From Rotaria macrura (lineage: Eukaryota > Rotifera > Eurotatoria > Philodinida > Philodinidae): DNA of 64,000 nt. Below, in pieces: positions 13,701 to 26,465 of this stretch. The stretch's first letter is position 1. The number at the start of each line of letters is the position of its first letter. The notes below the pieces were generated by a model. That model had not been told where the DNA came from. It ran no database searches and saw nothing but the letters and a program-made list of their open reading frames with translations. The position numbers and the translations under genes were made by a program. The stretch covers positions 1 through 64,000 of the forward strand of contig OENT01000472.1 of the NCBI GenBank assembly GCA_900239685.1. The letters are read 5' to 3'.

Positions 13701-16700
13701 AATTTTGTTTTTGATTCTAGCTTATCGATTAACAGTTGTTATGTGAAGGATACAAGAATCAATGGACCTTGAAAGAAAACCTTTTGAATATTTACCAGCT
13801 GATTGATGGCAAGATTGATCAATTCTGATGTACAAAAAATTCTTAAATCTACAAGTAAATTGTACAAAATTTAAATTGATTTAAAACATTTAATTTTTTT
13901 TTGAAAGTCACTTAAATCTATATGAATCAAGTGTAAATTGATTTAAATGGAATTCAATGAATATCAATCGGCATTTTTTATCATTAACAATCTATTCCCA
14001 AAAATGTCAGTCAAATACTACGACTCGAATGTGACTCGAAATTTAGAAAAAGAGCGTTTATAGACGTGGTCCCATATAAAATGTGTTTCTTTCATCTTGT
14101 TTTATCAATGGACAATAAAAAGGTTGTATATGACTTGTTGCCATGGAACTTTCTATTCTGGCCATCAGATTTTATCGTATAATACCTCTTGTTCTAATTA
14201 ACTCTTACGTCATTTGTCTTAAGATATTTATTTAGATCATATGGCTCTATCCATTTACGCTTGCAAAGTTATATTGAATTAGCAGAAAAACAACACGTCT
14301 AATTGACAGTGACAGAACACAAGAATGACCCGTATTCAAGACATTAGTGACTTAGTTTATTTATTTCTCTGCAGTTCTCTATTTCGAGTGACAACTTTCT
14401 TCTAGTAGTGACTCATCGTGGAAAAATTTAAGTAACAAAATATAGATACTAACGATTTGAAATTTTGTTTTTCGTTCTTATTAAATAAATTATAACCAGA
14501 ATGTTCGCACATGCTCATTATGAGAAATTTTGTTTATTGTAAGACGACTGAATTCTTCTAGATAATGCAGTTAAATAGAAAGCAAGGATTTCAAACTGAA
14601 TAATGCTAAGGGAATTTATCAAAGAACTATAAAAAGCAAGGGGGTCATCGAAAAAATGGGTATCTTTAACGGAAGTCTACTTTTGACTAAATTAAAGTAC
14701 TGAACTATGTTTTTACTTTATATTCCATGAATAAGAGAAGGTACAGTTGATGAAAACGACCGATCTCTCACTGACAGAGTCTGGCACTGAATTGGAAGAT
14801 ATTCTCTTTAGAACATGAGGAAGAAACTGTTAAAATCTGACGCTATTGAATGTTATTTAATCTTTATTACGAGCAATAATAGAAGAGTAGCTAAGAACTA
14901 TTCATGAATGCGGTTTCTTTTTCTATTCGCATATAATTCTAATAGTTACGACTTTTTTTATCAAGCGACTTAGGTATAGATTATAATTGAAATATTTTCT
15001 ATGACATTCAACACATGTTTTTGAATTTATTTATTTAGAATTTCATAGGAAAGTTTTTTTTTCATAAATTTAATTATACACAGATATTCTCAATATACAT
15101 TTTTCAATGGTCACACAAAAATTAAGCATAGTTATTCTCTCATATTTGTTTAATCTAGTACGTTGAAGTAAATATTCCTTTTTTTTATTCATGTTGATAG
15201 ATAAAAATTTGTTCATAAAATAAGAATTTCTTTCGAGGAATTACATAAAATACTACTTTAATATGTGTGAGTATCGAATAGAGAAAAAAATTGAACATCT
15301 AAATAAAATGATCTATAGAGTCTTTGAAAGTTTTAGATTTTTCGTCATTAATTTAACTCTTTCAGTAGTTTTAAGCTACGATCAATATGGGTGATTAGTA
15401 TGAAAAGGCATGCAATTTTTCGTTGTGTATACATACTTCTTTATCTCTTTTTCTATTTGCATGCCTTATGTGATCTAGTTTTTTAATCATATATATGCTA
15501 TTATTATTCACAGAAGCGACCCATTCGATCTTGGTAGAGACTTGACTGTTGATTTTTGGAGACAGAACAAAGGATCTTCCATAAGGTACGGATGCAGAAC
15601 TTTGATTGAGAAAAATCTTTGAAATCCTATAAAAGAATTTAGAAAAATAACTTTAAGGAAACTCTTCTGGATTTCGATTTTTTATCAGACGAGGTATGCG
15701 AGGTAAGGATTTCATACTATTTACGTACAAAAAAGAAAACTTTCTGCCCATTCCATTGAATTCAAAATAAAAGTAAGTTAAAATTTTTTATCTGATATCC
15801 GCATTTTTTATCACTTTCTCCCTCAACAATCAAAAGAAACAATTCTATCACGAAATTTGTTCTAAAATAAATTCTCTTTGTATTATATGTAATTACACAT
15901 ATTATGTTGAACTTGTATTATATCTCAAATCGATAAGCACGTCGTCTACTATCTAGTATTTTCATTGATATATATATCAATAGATTGAATACACGATGAG
16001 AATGTGTCTAGAATGCTTAAAAAAGCTTAAGCAATAATACATTTCGATAAAATATTCATGGATACATTAGGGGATAAATTTTCGAAAATTTTTTCTATTA
16101 AAACTCTTACAGATTTTTCAATCGAATTTCTTCATTCCTATTTTATTCTAAACGCTTTCTGCTTCCTAATGAGAAACTAAATAAACGACATCTCTACAAC
16201 GTTTCATCACTATACTATATCAACTAGATTATTAACGAAGAACTTTTACACTATTCTTTATCAAATTATATTTTTCAAGGATCTATCAAACTAACTATGG
16301 GTTTCTTTAATTTTCCAACTATCTACTAAGTTACTCCATTGGCTAACATGTATTTAACTACTTGTTTAACAAACTCACTGTGTACCATCATATTTCATTT
16401 CATTTGAGTGAAGGAGAAAAACTGAATAGAAAAAGTCTCGTTTTATACTTTGCACTAGTGTATGAGTTAAACAAGTGTGTGTTATACGTGCATAGTTATT
16501 ATCACGTACTTTCCCCCTATTACTATTTTCTTTTATCGCCAACATCAATAGAAGAGAGATTTTTTTATATTTGAACAAAAGGATTTTCATGACTAACAAT
16601 TCCATGTGTATGGTAAGCAAGAAAGAAAATCCTTGGAATAGGAATGAAGTGAGAAGTTCTTGACTAATTCATTATGATCTAATTTCCTTCGTTCTTGACC

Positions 16701-18089
16701 AGTTAATGTGAATCTTCTTGTACTCGTTAATATATATTTTTGATATTTTCATAAATTATCTTCAAATACTTTAATCTCTTTTTAATTAGCTCGAGTCTTT
16801 CAAGTCTCTCTTAGTCTTCTACTCATCCTACTGCATGTCATATTACTGTAAGTTCATCTTTAATTATATTACACTCACATATGAGTCTTGAGAAGATTTA
16901 GGAAATTAAATTTTGATATACAAGAAAAGTCAAAATAATTTCCATAACATTTAAAGTGAAATTTCGTGAGTCTGTGGATAAAATACAGAAGATATTTTCA
17001 GATTCAACCAGTAGTAACATCCCATAGATAAATATTCATTGTGATTATGAGTTCAATGATCAGAGATTGTGTAACATGGTATTATTACATCGGACAAATC
17101 CTTGACATTATAGCATATAATTAAGACTCACAAAGAAAACACTCTACCACTTCATTTTTATGACCATGTTCTTCATATAAATATGAAAAATTTTTATTGA
17201 TACTACAAATAATTCTTCTAATGTTTGATAATTAAAAGCTATTGAACTTCTCAAGATCGAGTGAATAATATCTACGATTGTTTTAACTTTTAAGTACTTT
17301 ATTATGCTGACAGACGGCAATATCTTCCGTTAAAATAAGTAACTTAACTCATTTGTTGAACGAAATCAATTGACAAGTAGAATTTCAAGAGGAATTTCAT
17401 TTCGTTCTTACTATTAGAGAATTTGTGCCTATTCAAGATATGTACTGAATCGATATTCGACATACATTTCAAGATGACTATTAGAATGAAAACTGCTATT
17501 TCCTGTGATGCTTCATATATTTCTATTTTTTATATATCATCTGATTAAATGAAGATTGATTCTTTTTACTTGAAAATTTATGAACATAAAAACCATTACA
17601 CTATTATTTTCCTTGTATTGACTGCACAAACCTGCGTTAAAGTCAATGTCGAGAGCCGTGTGAGTGTCATCTGTGCTTTCGATCAATAATTGATGAATAG
17701 CATGAGAATCGTTTTACTTTATAGATTTTGTTTATTGAGGGGCTTTCTAAAAATCGATGCATCTTTTTGACTCAATGAATATTATATCAGCGGCTACAAA
17801 CACGAAGAGAAAGTCACAATCAACCTTGACTTCCTCTTTGTATCTGCAAACATCAATATGATGTTGATTGGATCTTTGCGATGTATCGGTTTAAGGAGAA
17901 TGCGTTGAGCTAAACTTATCAAGAAGTGAGATTCTCATCTCAAAAATCAATTACTGACAAAATATTACAACGCATTTGATGAGGTTCTCCTAAATCACGT
18001 CTTTTAATGATCTATGATTGTTTGTTTCAGTCATGCAGTCTTTCATCGATATGAATATGGAGAAGATAAATGAACAAACTAACAACTAT
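7757..18089. other. Long gene-poor stretch
   Basis: No gene can be supported. Many frames of 60-120 codons exist (for example 10304-10675), but they are low-complexity, rich in Ile, Phe and Tyr, and lack motifs. A short less AT-rich block at about 8.83-9.32 kb contains small stem-loops (CTTGCCA-AAA-TGGCAAG near 9.25 kb) and a TATA-like CTATATAAAT, which could be a worn LTR or promoter; no partner LTR was seen. Confidence 0.45.
11036..11160. repeat. Imperfect hairpin, about 125 bp
   Basis: TCTAGGTGC (11078-11086) and GCACCTAGA (11102-11110) are perfect inverted copies around a 15-base loop. Weaker complementarity extends outward to roughly 11036 and 11160. It could be a small foldback or MITE remnant; no target duplication was recognised. 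Confidence 0.45.
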
Positions 18090-19180
18090 ACTAACAAAAA
18101 CGAACAGAATGCTTTACGCTCAAGCAAGTTTTATCGCATGCTTCTTTCAGAACGACGAAACCAATGAATTGCAAATTCCTATCCTTTAATTGATGGATAA
18201 TCATGCTATCACGTTGTCCAGAAAGTTCGTGCAACAACCCTCCTACTACAAGCTTGAAACGTGTGGCTTCCAACATCGTGTAGAGCATTTATGTTTAGGA
18301 TGTTACACCGCTTTTGACCTAATTGCTTCATTGCCGTTTTGAGAAAAGGAACGAGTATTCACTGCCAAGTCTGCTCATATTTTAGATAGTGTATTTCGAT
18401 CATACTTCGAATCCACTGCAAAACGAGAAATCTGTTCCAGAAATCACGATGCATAGTTTCATAGAGATCATCAAGGGCAACAAGATGCACTATTTGAGTT
18501 AGCATTTGGAGTGAGCTTAGATGGAAAAAGTGACTATTGGATACGAGGCGTTGAGAGGCCATGAAAATCTCACAAGTAAAATGCGTATTTTTCATTGAAA
18601 TCTTTGCATATCTCTTCTAAATCCCTCTTGATCACTCTTAAAACTCCATGGCAGAGTGAGCTTCGGCTGCGCTTTCTTTTAGTAGTCTCTGAATTTCAAA
18701 ATTATCTGATTCTGTGTGAAGCCATTCACAGAGACCATCTGAAAAATTCGAGGACTTTGAACGAATATTTTTCTCTTCTATCCATGACAGATTTTAGGCC
18801 ATATGGTATTGTACCTAACCTAAACTTCTTATCTTCAGATCTCTCCTGGTTAATCAGATACAGGAGCACTTAGTCGCAGCCACCACCATTATTTCTAAAA
18901 CATAAGCGCACCTGTTCGTGAAAATTCTTTTCCTTCCGCAGGAAGACAACGAAGCAATTAGCTCCAAATCGGTGTACCACCCTAAAAATAATCGTTCTAC
19001 ACGATGGGGGAAACCATATGTTTCACAATTTAGTAGGAAGGTGGTTGGACGAACTTTCCGGACAGTGTGATAGCAACGAAATGAAACTTCCACCAAAACA
19101 ATATTATTCCTGTAGATCAGCGATATACGAGTTAATCGACGTGATTGATAAATAAATGCAATGAACGTTTTCCGAATTAA
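18090..19180. repeat. Degenerate palindrome with coding-like arms, centred near 18596
   Basis: Reading outward in both directions from about 18596 gives two diverged copies of the same former coding sequence. Shared landmarks are an (E)xxHRD motif (minus-strand copy near 18.45 kb, plus-strand copy near 18.73 kb), KQL.xxRC followed by LHDxGxH (near 18.28 and 18.98 kb), and a (L)xELSGQxDS motif (near 18.21 and 19.05 kb). Both copies have stops and frameshifts, so neither is a working gene. The protein family is not recognised. The arrangement is an inverted, head-to-head duplication. Confidence 0.6.
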
Positions 19181-19189
19181 ATCTTCTCA

Positions 19190-20710
19190 GGTCGAAAGAT
19201 CAGGCTTAAGAGAGGATTCATAAGAGGACCAAGGATCACCACTGTGTACGAGGCACTGATTAAAAATTCAATTGTGGATTATTTATGTTTGTTTGACAAG
19301 GGGCATAGTCTGAAACCGCAAACCCCAAATTTTCAGCTCATTTGGATGTTTTATGATAAAGTTAGCCTGAGTAAACTTTAGGCACTATTGACCGAGTAGC
19401 GAAAGTAAAAATTGTAAATGGCAGCAGGAATGTCTACTAGGATTATATTCAACAAACACAGGTCTTTTTGATGGCATATAACAATCGATAGAGCTTGGAA
19501 AAGCTAAAAAAAAGGGGCTATTTAAAATATTGAATATCATCTATTTACTGAAGTTACATAGTCGAACATGAGTGAAGAACGACACAATTTCTCGGAAATA
19601 ATAGTCAATAATTTACTGTATATGTACTGGCATTTTTTGAAAACCATTTGGGACCAAGTTGCAAGTTCTACATGTTATACAGCGTTGCATTCTCTACAAA
19701 CTGGTAAAAAACATTGAAAAAACGTGTTTCTTCGAGGGGGAACAAAGTTTATAATGCTCTCTTTTATGGCAAGTTTTGATGATTTTTTAAAGAAAACAAA
19801 ATTTTTGACCGGTGTTCACTCACAACACACGATCCCATGTTAAAATGATTGTGACATTTGGAGTCAGCGTTAAAACTGCGTCTAGTTGAAGAAATAGTGA
19901 AGAAATTTCTTTTCTAAGCAAAATCTCCTATGGTTCCCCAAAGCTCTATTTTATTAAAGTCTTGCACTGCGATCTTCTACAGACCAATTTTGCATTGAAA
20001 AACATTTCTCATCTATTCATTCAATTGGATGCAGTTTTTAATGCTGACTCCGAATGTCACTATCATTTTGACACGGAATCCTGTATTTTCAGTGAACACC
20101 ACTGAAAAATATTGTTTCTTTTGAGAAGCCATCAAAAATTGCCGTAAAAACGAGCATTGTGAACTTTATTTCGCCTCGAAGGTACACTTTTACTTTCAAT
20201 ACTTTTTTACCGACATGTAGAGAATGAAAAGCTGTATACTGTATAGAACTTGTAATTTGGTCCTCTTTGGTTATCGAAAAATGGTCGCCAAGATACTAAC
20301 GAGCATTGGTAAATTTGTATCATAAAATAAGACATTTTCCCTTTTGTTCATATATCATACCTTGATGAAAAACTATATACGATGATTGAAGCAGCTCTCT
20401 TTGTTCATCATTTTATGCTCCATCTTTTGGTATGTCACACAAAAGATTTTTCTCAGCAATTTGAATATAGACTCAAAAGACATTTATACACTAATTTGTG
20501 GTTATTTTTGTGAGGGTGAATGTATGGGGCATAAATGTTTATGTACTCTAACTTTGCTGTAGAACATCCAAATAAACTGAAGATGTGGGTGTAACGGTTT
20601 CAGAGTATACCCTTTCGAACACACAGGGAAACCGGAAAATTTAAATTATGATAAGTGCTTCTATTTCTTGATCGTCTCAAAAACTCTCTCTTAAGATTTT
20701 GAATACCAGA
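19190..20710. repeat. 1.5-kb imperfect inverted repeat, centred near 19950
   Basis: The left arm (about 19190-19925) matches the reverse complement of the right arm (about 19975-20710) along its length with moderate identity and small indels. Matching landmarks include GTCTGAAACCG at 19309-19319 against CGGTTTCAGAGTAT at 20595-20608; TTTGGAGTCAGCGTTAAAACTGC near 19.86 kb against its inverted counterpart near 20.04 kb (shown only as a landmark); and GGTGTTCACT near 19.81 kb against AGTGAACACC near 20.09 kb. No intact coding frame. It directly abuts the preceding palindrome. It could be a foldback transposon or a genomic palindrome. Confidence 0.65.
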
Positions 20711-21210
20711 TATGATCGTACAAAAAAATCGGCGTCTCCCCAGGTCTAGAAATCAGACAGTTAGTTCTTGTGAACCAGACGCCATCATATGACATTCGTA
20801 CAAAAAGTCGCAGTCTCAGAAATCTTGCATCAGATCTTAGTATAAGAGGTCTTTCCCTGCCATGATTTTTTTAGTAATCTTGCAATAATATCTACTATGA
20901 CAACACGATCTGTCAAAAGTCTTACAGTAAGACTTGATATAAGATTTCAGAGATGAAGATTTTGTGTAAGAGGTTTTGCCTGATCTTACAAGATCATGCA
21001 GGATCAGATGCAGAATCTGGTCAGATCTTAACATTTGGTTGTTTGCCCTTGGTGGATGTTAGATTCTCATCGGAGCTTATGGTTACATAGAATTTTCTAT
21101 AATCTTACAGTAAAACTTGTTACAAGATTTCTGAGACGATCAGTTTTTGTACGATTTCTGTCTAATTGTACAAGATCAGATATACGATCATAAAGGATGT
21201 TACTGTAGGA
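20700..21210. repeat. Block of nested direct and inverted short repeats
   Basis: A unit of the form TCTTACAGTAAGACTTG, then TACAAGATTTCTGAGA, then TTTTTGTACGA recurs in both orientations: around 20.79-20.85 kb inverted, 20.92-21.0 kb and 21.10-21.16 kb direct. GTCTTACAGTAAGAC (near 20.92 kb) is itself a perfect palindrome. Runs of GATCTTACAAGATC-like words make the block strongly self-complementary. No coding content. Confidence 0.5.
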
Positions 21211-23666
21211 TTTTTCGAACTGAATGGGTTTGTACACTACCTATTTCTAAGAAACTGTATCATGCAATTTTTTTGTTCTTCTCTATAGACTCCATCTTTT
21301 TACACAAACAAATTTAGGCATATTGAAATAAGAAATTCTACATTCTAATGAAGCTTCACATCGAAGAGTTAGCTTTTCTATCGAAAAATTTTACACTCTG
21401 CACTTTATAATTTATAAAACTCATTTCATTTGGATTTTTAAACAAGAATCAATAGTCTTTTTAGGATAATTCATATTCAAAAGATTAAAATACTTTCCTT
21501 AAAAATGTTGAACACATACCCGACAGAAATATTCGACAACAGAGTATGAAAGACTTTTTTCATTTGTAACACTTCTCTGTGAAGTCACCAAAAGTTATTT
21601 TGCAGTAATCTAAATTATCGATCTCATAAGTTAATATTTACTCATGGTTGAATGCGATACATCCATGGAAACTTTAAAAAAATATATGATAACTACGACA
21701 AATAATCGATAGTTTTCAATTCATGCACTTGGTTTATTGTTCGTTCTGTGTTAAGCTCATATTCCAAAGCAACTCTTACACTTCGATCACTTGCGACAAA
21801 GTATCTAACCATGCATGCAATCATTTTCGATCGTTGAAACACAATCAGAAAATTCGACAAAAGCAAACTTGTCGAACCTGTAATTTACTAACGAAAAGAA
21901 TCTTATTCTAAACTTATTTGTGAATGCTTTAATGACAGCAAGTTGCAAAAAACTAAGTATGACTTGTAAGTTTTAGAGATTTTCATTAATAACAAGAAAC
22001 AATAGTTTTGCATTCAATCATCATTGACGGTTGATGTAACTAGTACATAATGTTCAAAAGCAACAGTTAACTAATTTTGAATTCAGCAAAAAGTAAACGG
22101 TAGCTTCTCTGTTTGCCTTCGAATTCGACGTGTTTATTATGATAGCCAACTAGATCGTTTTTCTCCACAATAATGATCATTCACGTTGTCAAAAAGTCAT
22201 CATAGATGAAATCTATCGATAATTCTTCAACCTTTCTGAAAGTGATGATAACAGGACATCTCAATTTAAAATTTCAATAAGTATAAAGAGAAAGTTGAAA
22301 TCAGACTGTTGTTATTTCCATTATATGGTAAGTTTATACTGTCAAATGTTATGTCGAAGTCACATGAGAAGAACGTCGATGCATATCTACAATCAGTATG
22401 AATAGGTATAGGTACATTCTCTAACTTTGACTATTTCAGAACTCTTCCTGAATGATAGGTGTTGCCAGAGCAATAGTTTGCACTTGTTCAAGTCCAAAAC
22501 TTAATTGACTCTCAATTAAGTTTGTTTCAGTTATTTTTGTCTCGAGACTGTACTCATTTGTGACATAAAATTTCTTATCGCAATTTCTAGATGACAATAT
22601 ATTCGAGATATCGTTTATTTATTCAGGATCATTGTTTTTTCATATTTGCGTAATGGTGAAAAAATCGAAAAACAATTATATGGAATCTATCTTGTGGAAA
22701 GTATCAAAATGAAAAATCTTTTCTGTCATTAGAAAAACTGTTTTAGTATATCGAAATTCAGACTTTCGTCTTACAGAACATCCAAATCACTGGAGAATAA
22801 CTTCTTATCGAACTAGACATGAGTCATTTTATGAAAATAAATCTCAGAATACTTTTAAAACCCGAGTAAATTGGCGTCCTTTAGTAAACATAATCTATGA
22901 TATTTATCATTAGTCTATTTTTTTTTCATAGTGTATACAACACGGTTATTTGATGTATGTTGAAATACTCATTTTAATTATAAAAATCTCTAGACTATCA
23001 ATCATTGATATGTATGATTAAGCACCAACACATATCCGGGTCTTAGGAATCGGTAGTTGTTGTCGTTAGAATTCAATATACCAATGAACTACATTTACTT
23101 GTTCTAGCTATCTTGACAAATAAAAATGAGATAGTCATTTTTTCCATACAAAGATAAAAGCGTATCGAGATTTTTCAAGACGTCCACCCTATGTTAATGT
23201 AGAGAATTTTTATGTCGATTTAACTTAGTTAAGAGTGCATGAATGAATTTTAGGCATCGGTAAAATATATGTCTCTTCACCTTACTAGATCATAGATCAT
23301 TCGATTGATAAACATTTCGTGGATAAAATATTTTATTCAAGTCTTCGATCAATTTTCTGTAAATTTCGATGTAGAAAAATTATACATTGATGATCAGAGA
23401 AAATTTTAGATGCTACCTTATTAAGATAGTTTCAACCGTGACACGAAGATATACGTCTTTCGTTAGTATTTTGTTCGCCTCGACCCTGCATGTCAATCAT
23501 TGAAATGAAGTCTTTATCTATCCAATCATTAAATGCATAGCAAATTTTGATAGTATCTTCATTTTTCCGAAGGATACAGAATTAAAAACAAAAAGATCAC
23601 TCTTTTTTCAAGGATGTTTTCGTTGTACCAGTCGTTTGTATCATACATTTTTTCACCAATTTGAAT
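21211..23666. other. Intergenic, nothing recognised
   Basis: AT-rich sequence with only short frames (for example 62 codons at 21723-21911). No repeats, RNA genes or motifs identified. Confidence 0.4.
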
Positions 23667-24340
23667 ATGGACGAGGAAAATCAGACAGCTACGGCCAGTG
23701 CTCATGAAAATGATCAGTAAGTCTTTGCGTTCGCATAAATCTGTGTCACACTCTCCCTTCAGGTCTAAAGAAGAGACGAACTCGTCAGATAATGCTCTGA
23801 AATCAACCGGCGATTCTAACAACAGCGATCGAACGCCAATAGTCATAATTCCTTCTTTCCAACCTACTGGTTCTGGAAAATCAAAGACTTTTGAGTAATG
23901 AGTAAATTGCAGATATTCATTGGCAACTGCATTGAACATTTTTATTCTAAAATATTTCTATTTCAATTTTTTTGCGAATATATTGTGTCGTGAATATTTA
24001 ATAATTGGAACAAATCAATAGTTAGATACTTATAGTCGTTTGAAATAATGAATCTAAACTGAAACAGTATTCTGCATCGACAACATTTTTTCTTTCTGTT
24101 AATTTTACAAATTTCTGCGTAGTAATTTATTGAATATCATTAATAATAATAATAATAATAAAAACTATAATAATCCTTGCTTGTATTTAATTCAAATCTG
24201 ACATAAATGTGTCAAAAAAATAGCAAATTCTTTATTTTTTTTTGTTCTTCTCTGGATTTTTCAGTCAGAGTAAAGACCAATTGAACATCATGCCTTCACT
24301 ATTAAAAAAGAATAATAATTCAGATTCATTGACATTATAA
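23667..24340 (+). CDS. Proposed small three-exon gene, unknown function (85 aa)
   Basis: Model: exons 23667-23716, 23763-23894 and 24265-24340. The first intron (46 bp) is bounded by GTAAGT and CCCTTCAG. The second (370 bp) runs from GTAATG to TTTTTCAG. Phases match (2, 2) and the joined frame is open for 86 codons to a TAA. The predicted product is hydrophilic, rich in Ser, Asn, Lys, Glu and Asp, with one hydrophobic stretch (TPIVIIPSFQPTG) in the middle; it has no signal peptide or domain I recognise. Base composition of exons 1-2 is less AT-rich than the surroundings. Alternatively exon 2 reads straight to TAA at 23896-23898, giving about 62 codons. A 126-codon frame on the opposite strand (23559-23939) overlaps; I regard it as a shadow because the plus strand has the consensus splice sites. 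Confidence 0.45.
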
Positions 24341-26465
24341 GCAATTGGATATATTTAACATTTTTATCATCATTATGAATGTTTTTCAGATTGTTTTATT
24401 TTAAAAAGTTTTTTAAAAGCTTGAGCTGTCTCTTTTGTAGAAGAAAACATTTCCATATACCGATGTATAATTACTGTATCTATAAATGACATCTATCCGA
24501 TTCATTAGGCTTGTTTTTGTGTTCAATCATAAATGAAAAAGATCGATCATGTTATTTTTCGAAAAATAACTTTGACAATACTGCTCACGTCACGTATATT
24601 AGATATTATGTAAACTATTCATATTGAAATGGCCTAGTGATGAAGTATAGACTGTCGAGGTGAATATGTAGGTTCGATGATTGGCGATTGGAGAAGACGC
24701 ATATTAGTAACATTGGACAATACAAATTGCATGATGAATAAAGTAAACGATGAAAACCTTTCGATGGGCATTTCAAGTGCTTAAAATTAGCACCATCTAT
24801 GAAATAAAATGCGATTTATATTCGCTTCCACTACTCATATTATTGAATTGGACAAGAACGGTCTTGTTGAGTTCTATTTTCATGTATTTTTCAGAGCGCT
24901 TTTCTAAAGTATCCTTCGAAACTTTTCATTTGCTCTGGTTCTTACGGAAAATACTCAAATATCATTTGTTCATTTTATAACAGTGAATCACAATTTTATC
25001 CTTGCTTATTAACATAGTAATAGTGATGATATTGAAAGAATGAATTATTCTTCCTGAATGAGATCTAAACAAAAACCAATCGTGGAAAAGATGTGAAAAT
25101 CTATGAAACGTAAGTGTGAAGCTCTAGAATGCTGTATCATCATTGTAAGACAAGTAAATTAACAGAACTAATTGTACGTCAAATTAGTGAACGACACATG
25201 TAATTTTGGCACGATTTTCAATCACCGACAACAATTTCTTTTTCGTTTTTTTCTCGATTCAGATATGACCAGCATTCATCGTCAACTCAACTACGCTCGT
25301 TGAACTTTTCTATCGTTCTCTAATGACGTCTGAATCAACACGTAGTTCAGAAATAGATTCATTAAAAACAATTGATTCTATTTGAAATAAAGGGCAATCG
25401 AAGAGAATTAAAAATGAGCAAGAAGTAATAGATAAACATGTATGTGAGTCCGTTCAAGAAAGATATTATGTCTGCAATGATTGATCAATTAGTTTTCTGA
25501 CTTTTCATGAAATAGATCTCTATTATAATATTCAAGAAACATAACAACAAAACCTATTTTATTGATTATATTCATTCGATTACATTGTGTAATAAATTTC
25601 TGTTGTAGTGACTTTTTCAAACCATCAATCATATTCGCTAGACTCATTTTTGTGTATCAAGGATGTGAATCGGTGTCTAATCTTTAGGAACTTCTTCAAC
25701 GTCATTTCCAAATGAAAAACCTTGCTTTTCTTAAAAAATCTATTAGCATGAATCCCAACGTAACTTACTTTAAATATAGATCAGGTTGATGTAAATACTA
25801 CGACCATTGAAAAGATTCCTCAATGTGATTTACATATATCCTTACTGTTGTATCCGAGTTTGTGATGATATGTAATAATGAATTATAGTCAATACGTTAC
25901 GTATGTTATGTGCCAAAAACTTTGCCAGTATGTTGTCTTGGAATGAGGGTGTTGATGCCACTGTGTATAAATAGAATTACTAAATTCACACATAAAACTA
26001 CACTCACACTCAGAGAGCCATATTTTAATCAATCTATTTCCAGCACTAGACTAACAATTAAAAATATCAAGCAGTACTTTAAAATTTATGCCACATGCTA
26101 TGATAGTATATGTACGTATATAATTCCTGTTTGATTGTTTCTAATAAACATTTTACGGCTCTATATCTTGCAACGAATCCGCCTGATAATGGTTTTTACT
26201 TTAGTTTCTTTGCAACTCTTCTACAACAAAATTTGAATCTTATAATAATAATAATTATTACTCGTTTATATTTATTGATCAATACATAAGTTTTATGTGC
26301 TTTATTACTGTGTGGTCGATAAAAACAAAGAACTCATTTCTACACTTACATATTGTGAAATAGATTGTTTTTGAAATTTGATCCGACGATATTCTTCAAT
26401 GACTTCCATCTAAGTTAATTTCTTAAAAGCGCTTATGGATATGATTCGTTAATATATATATAAAT
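24341..26465. other. Intergenic, nothing recognised
   Basis: AT-rich; frames of at most about 76 codons without motifs. A short (AAT)n run lies just upstream at about 24140-24163, inside the proposed second intron of the preceding gene. Confidence 0.4.

Noticed and set aside
23559..23939. 126-codon minus-strand frame
   Set aside because: It overlaps the proposed spliced plus-strand gene, has no motif, and its composition is explained by antisense of those exons and flanking AT-rich DNA.
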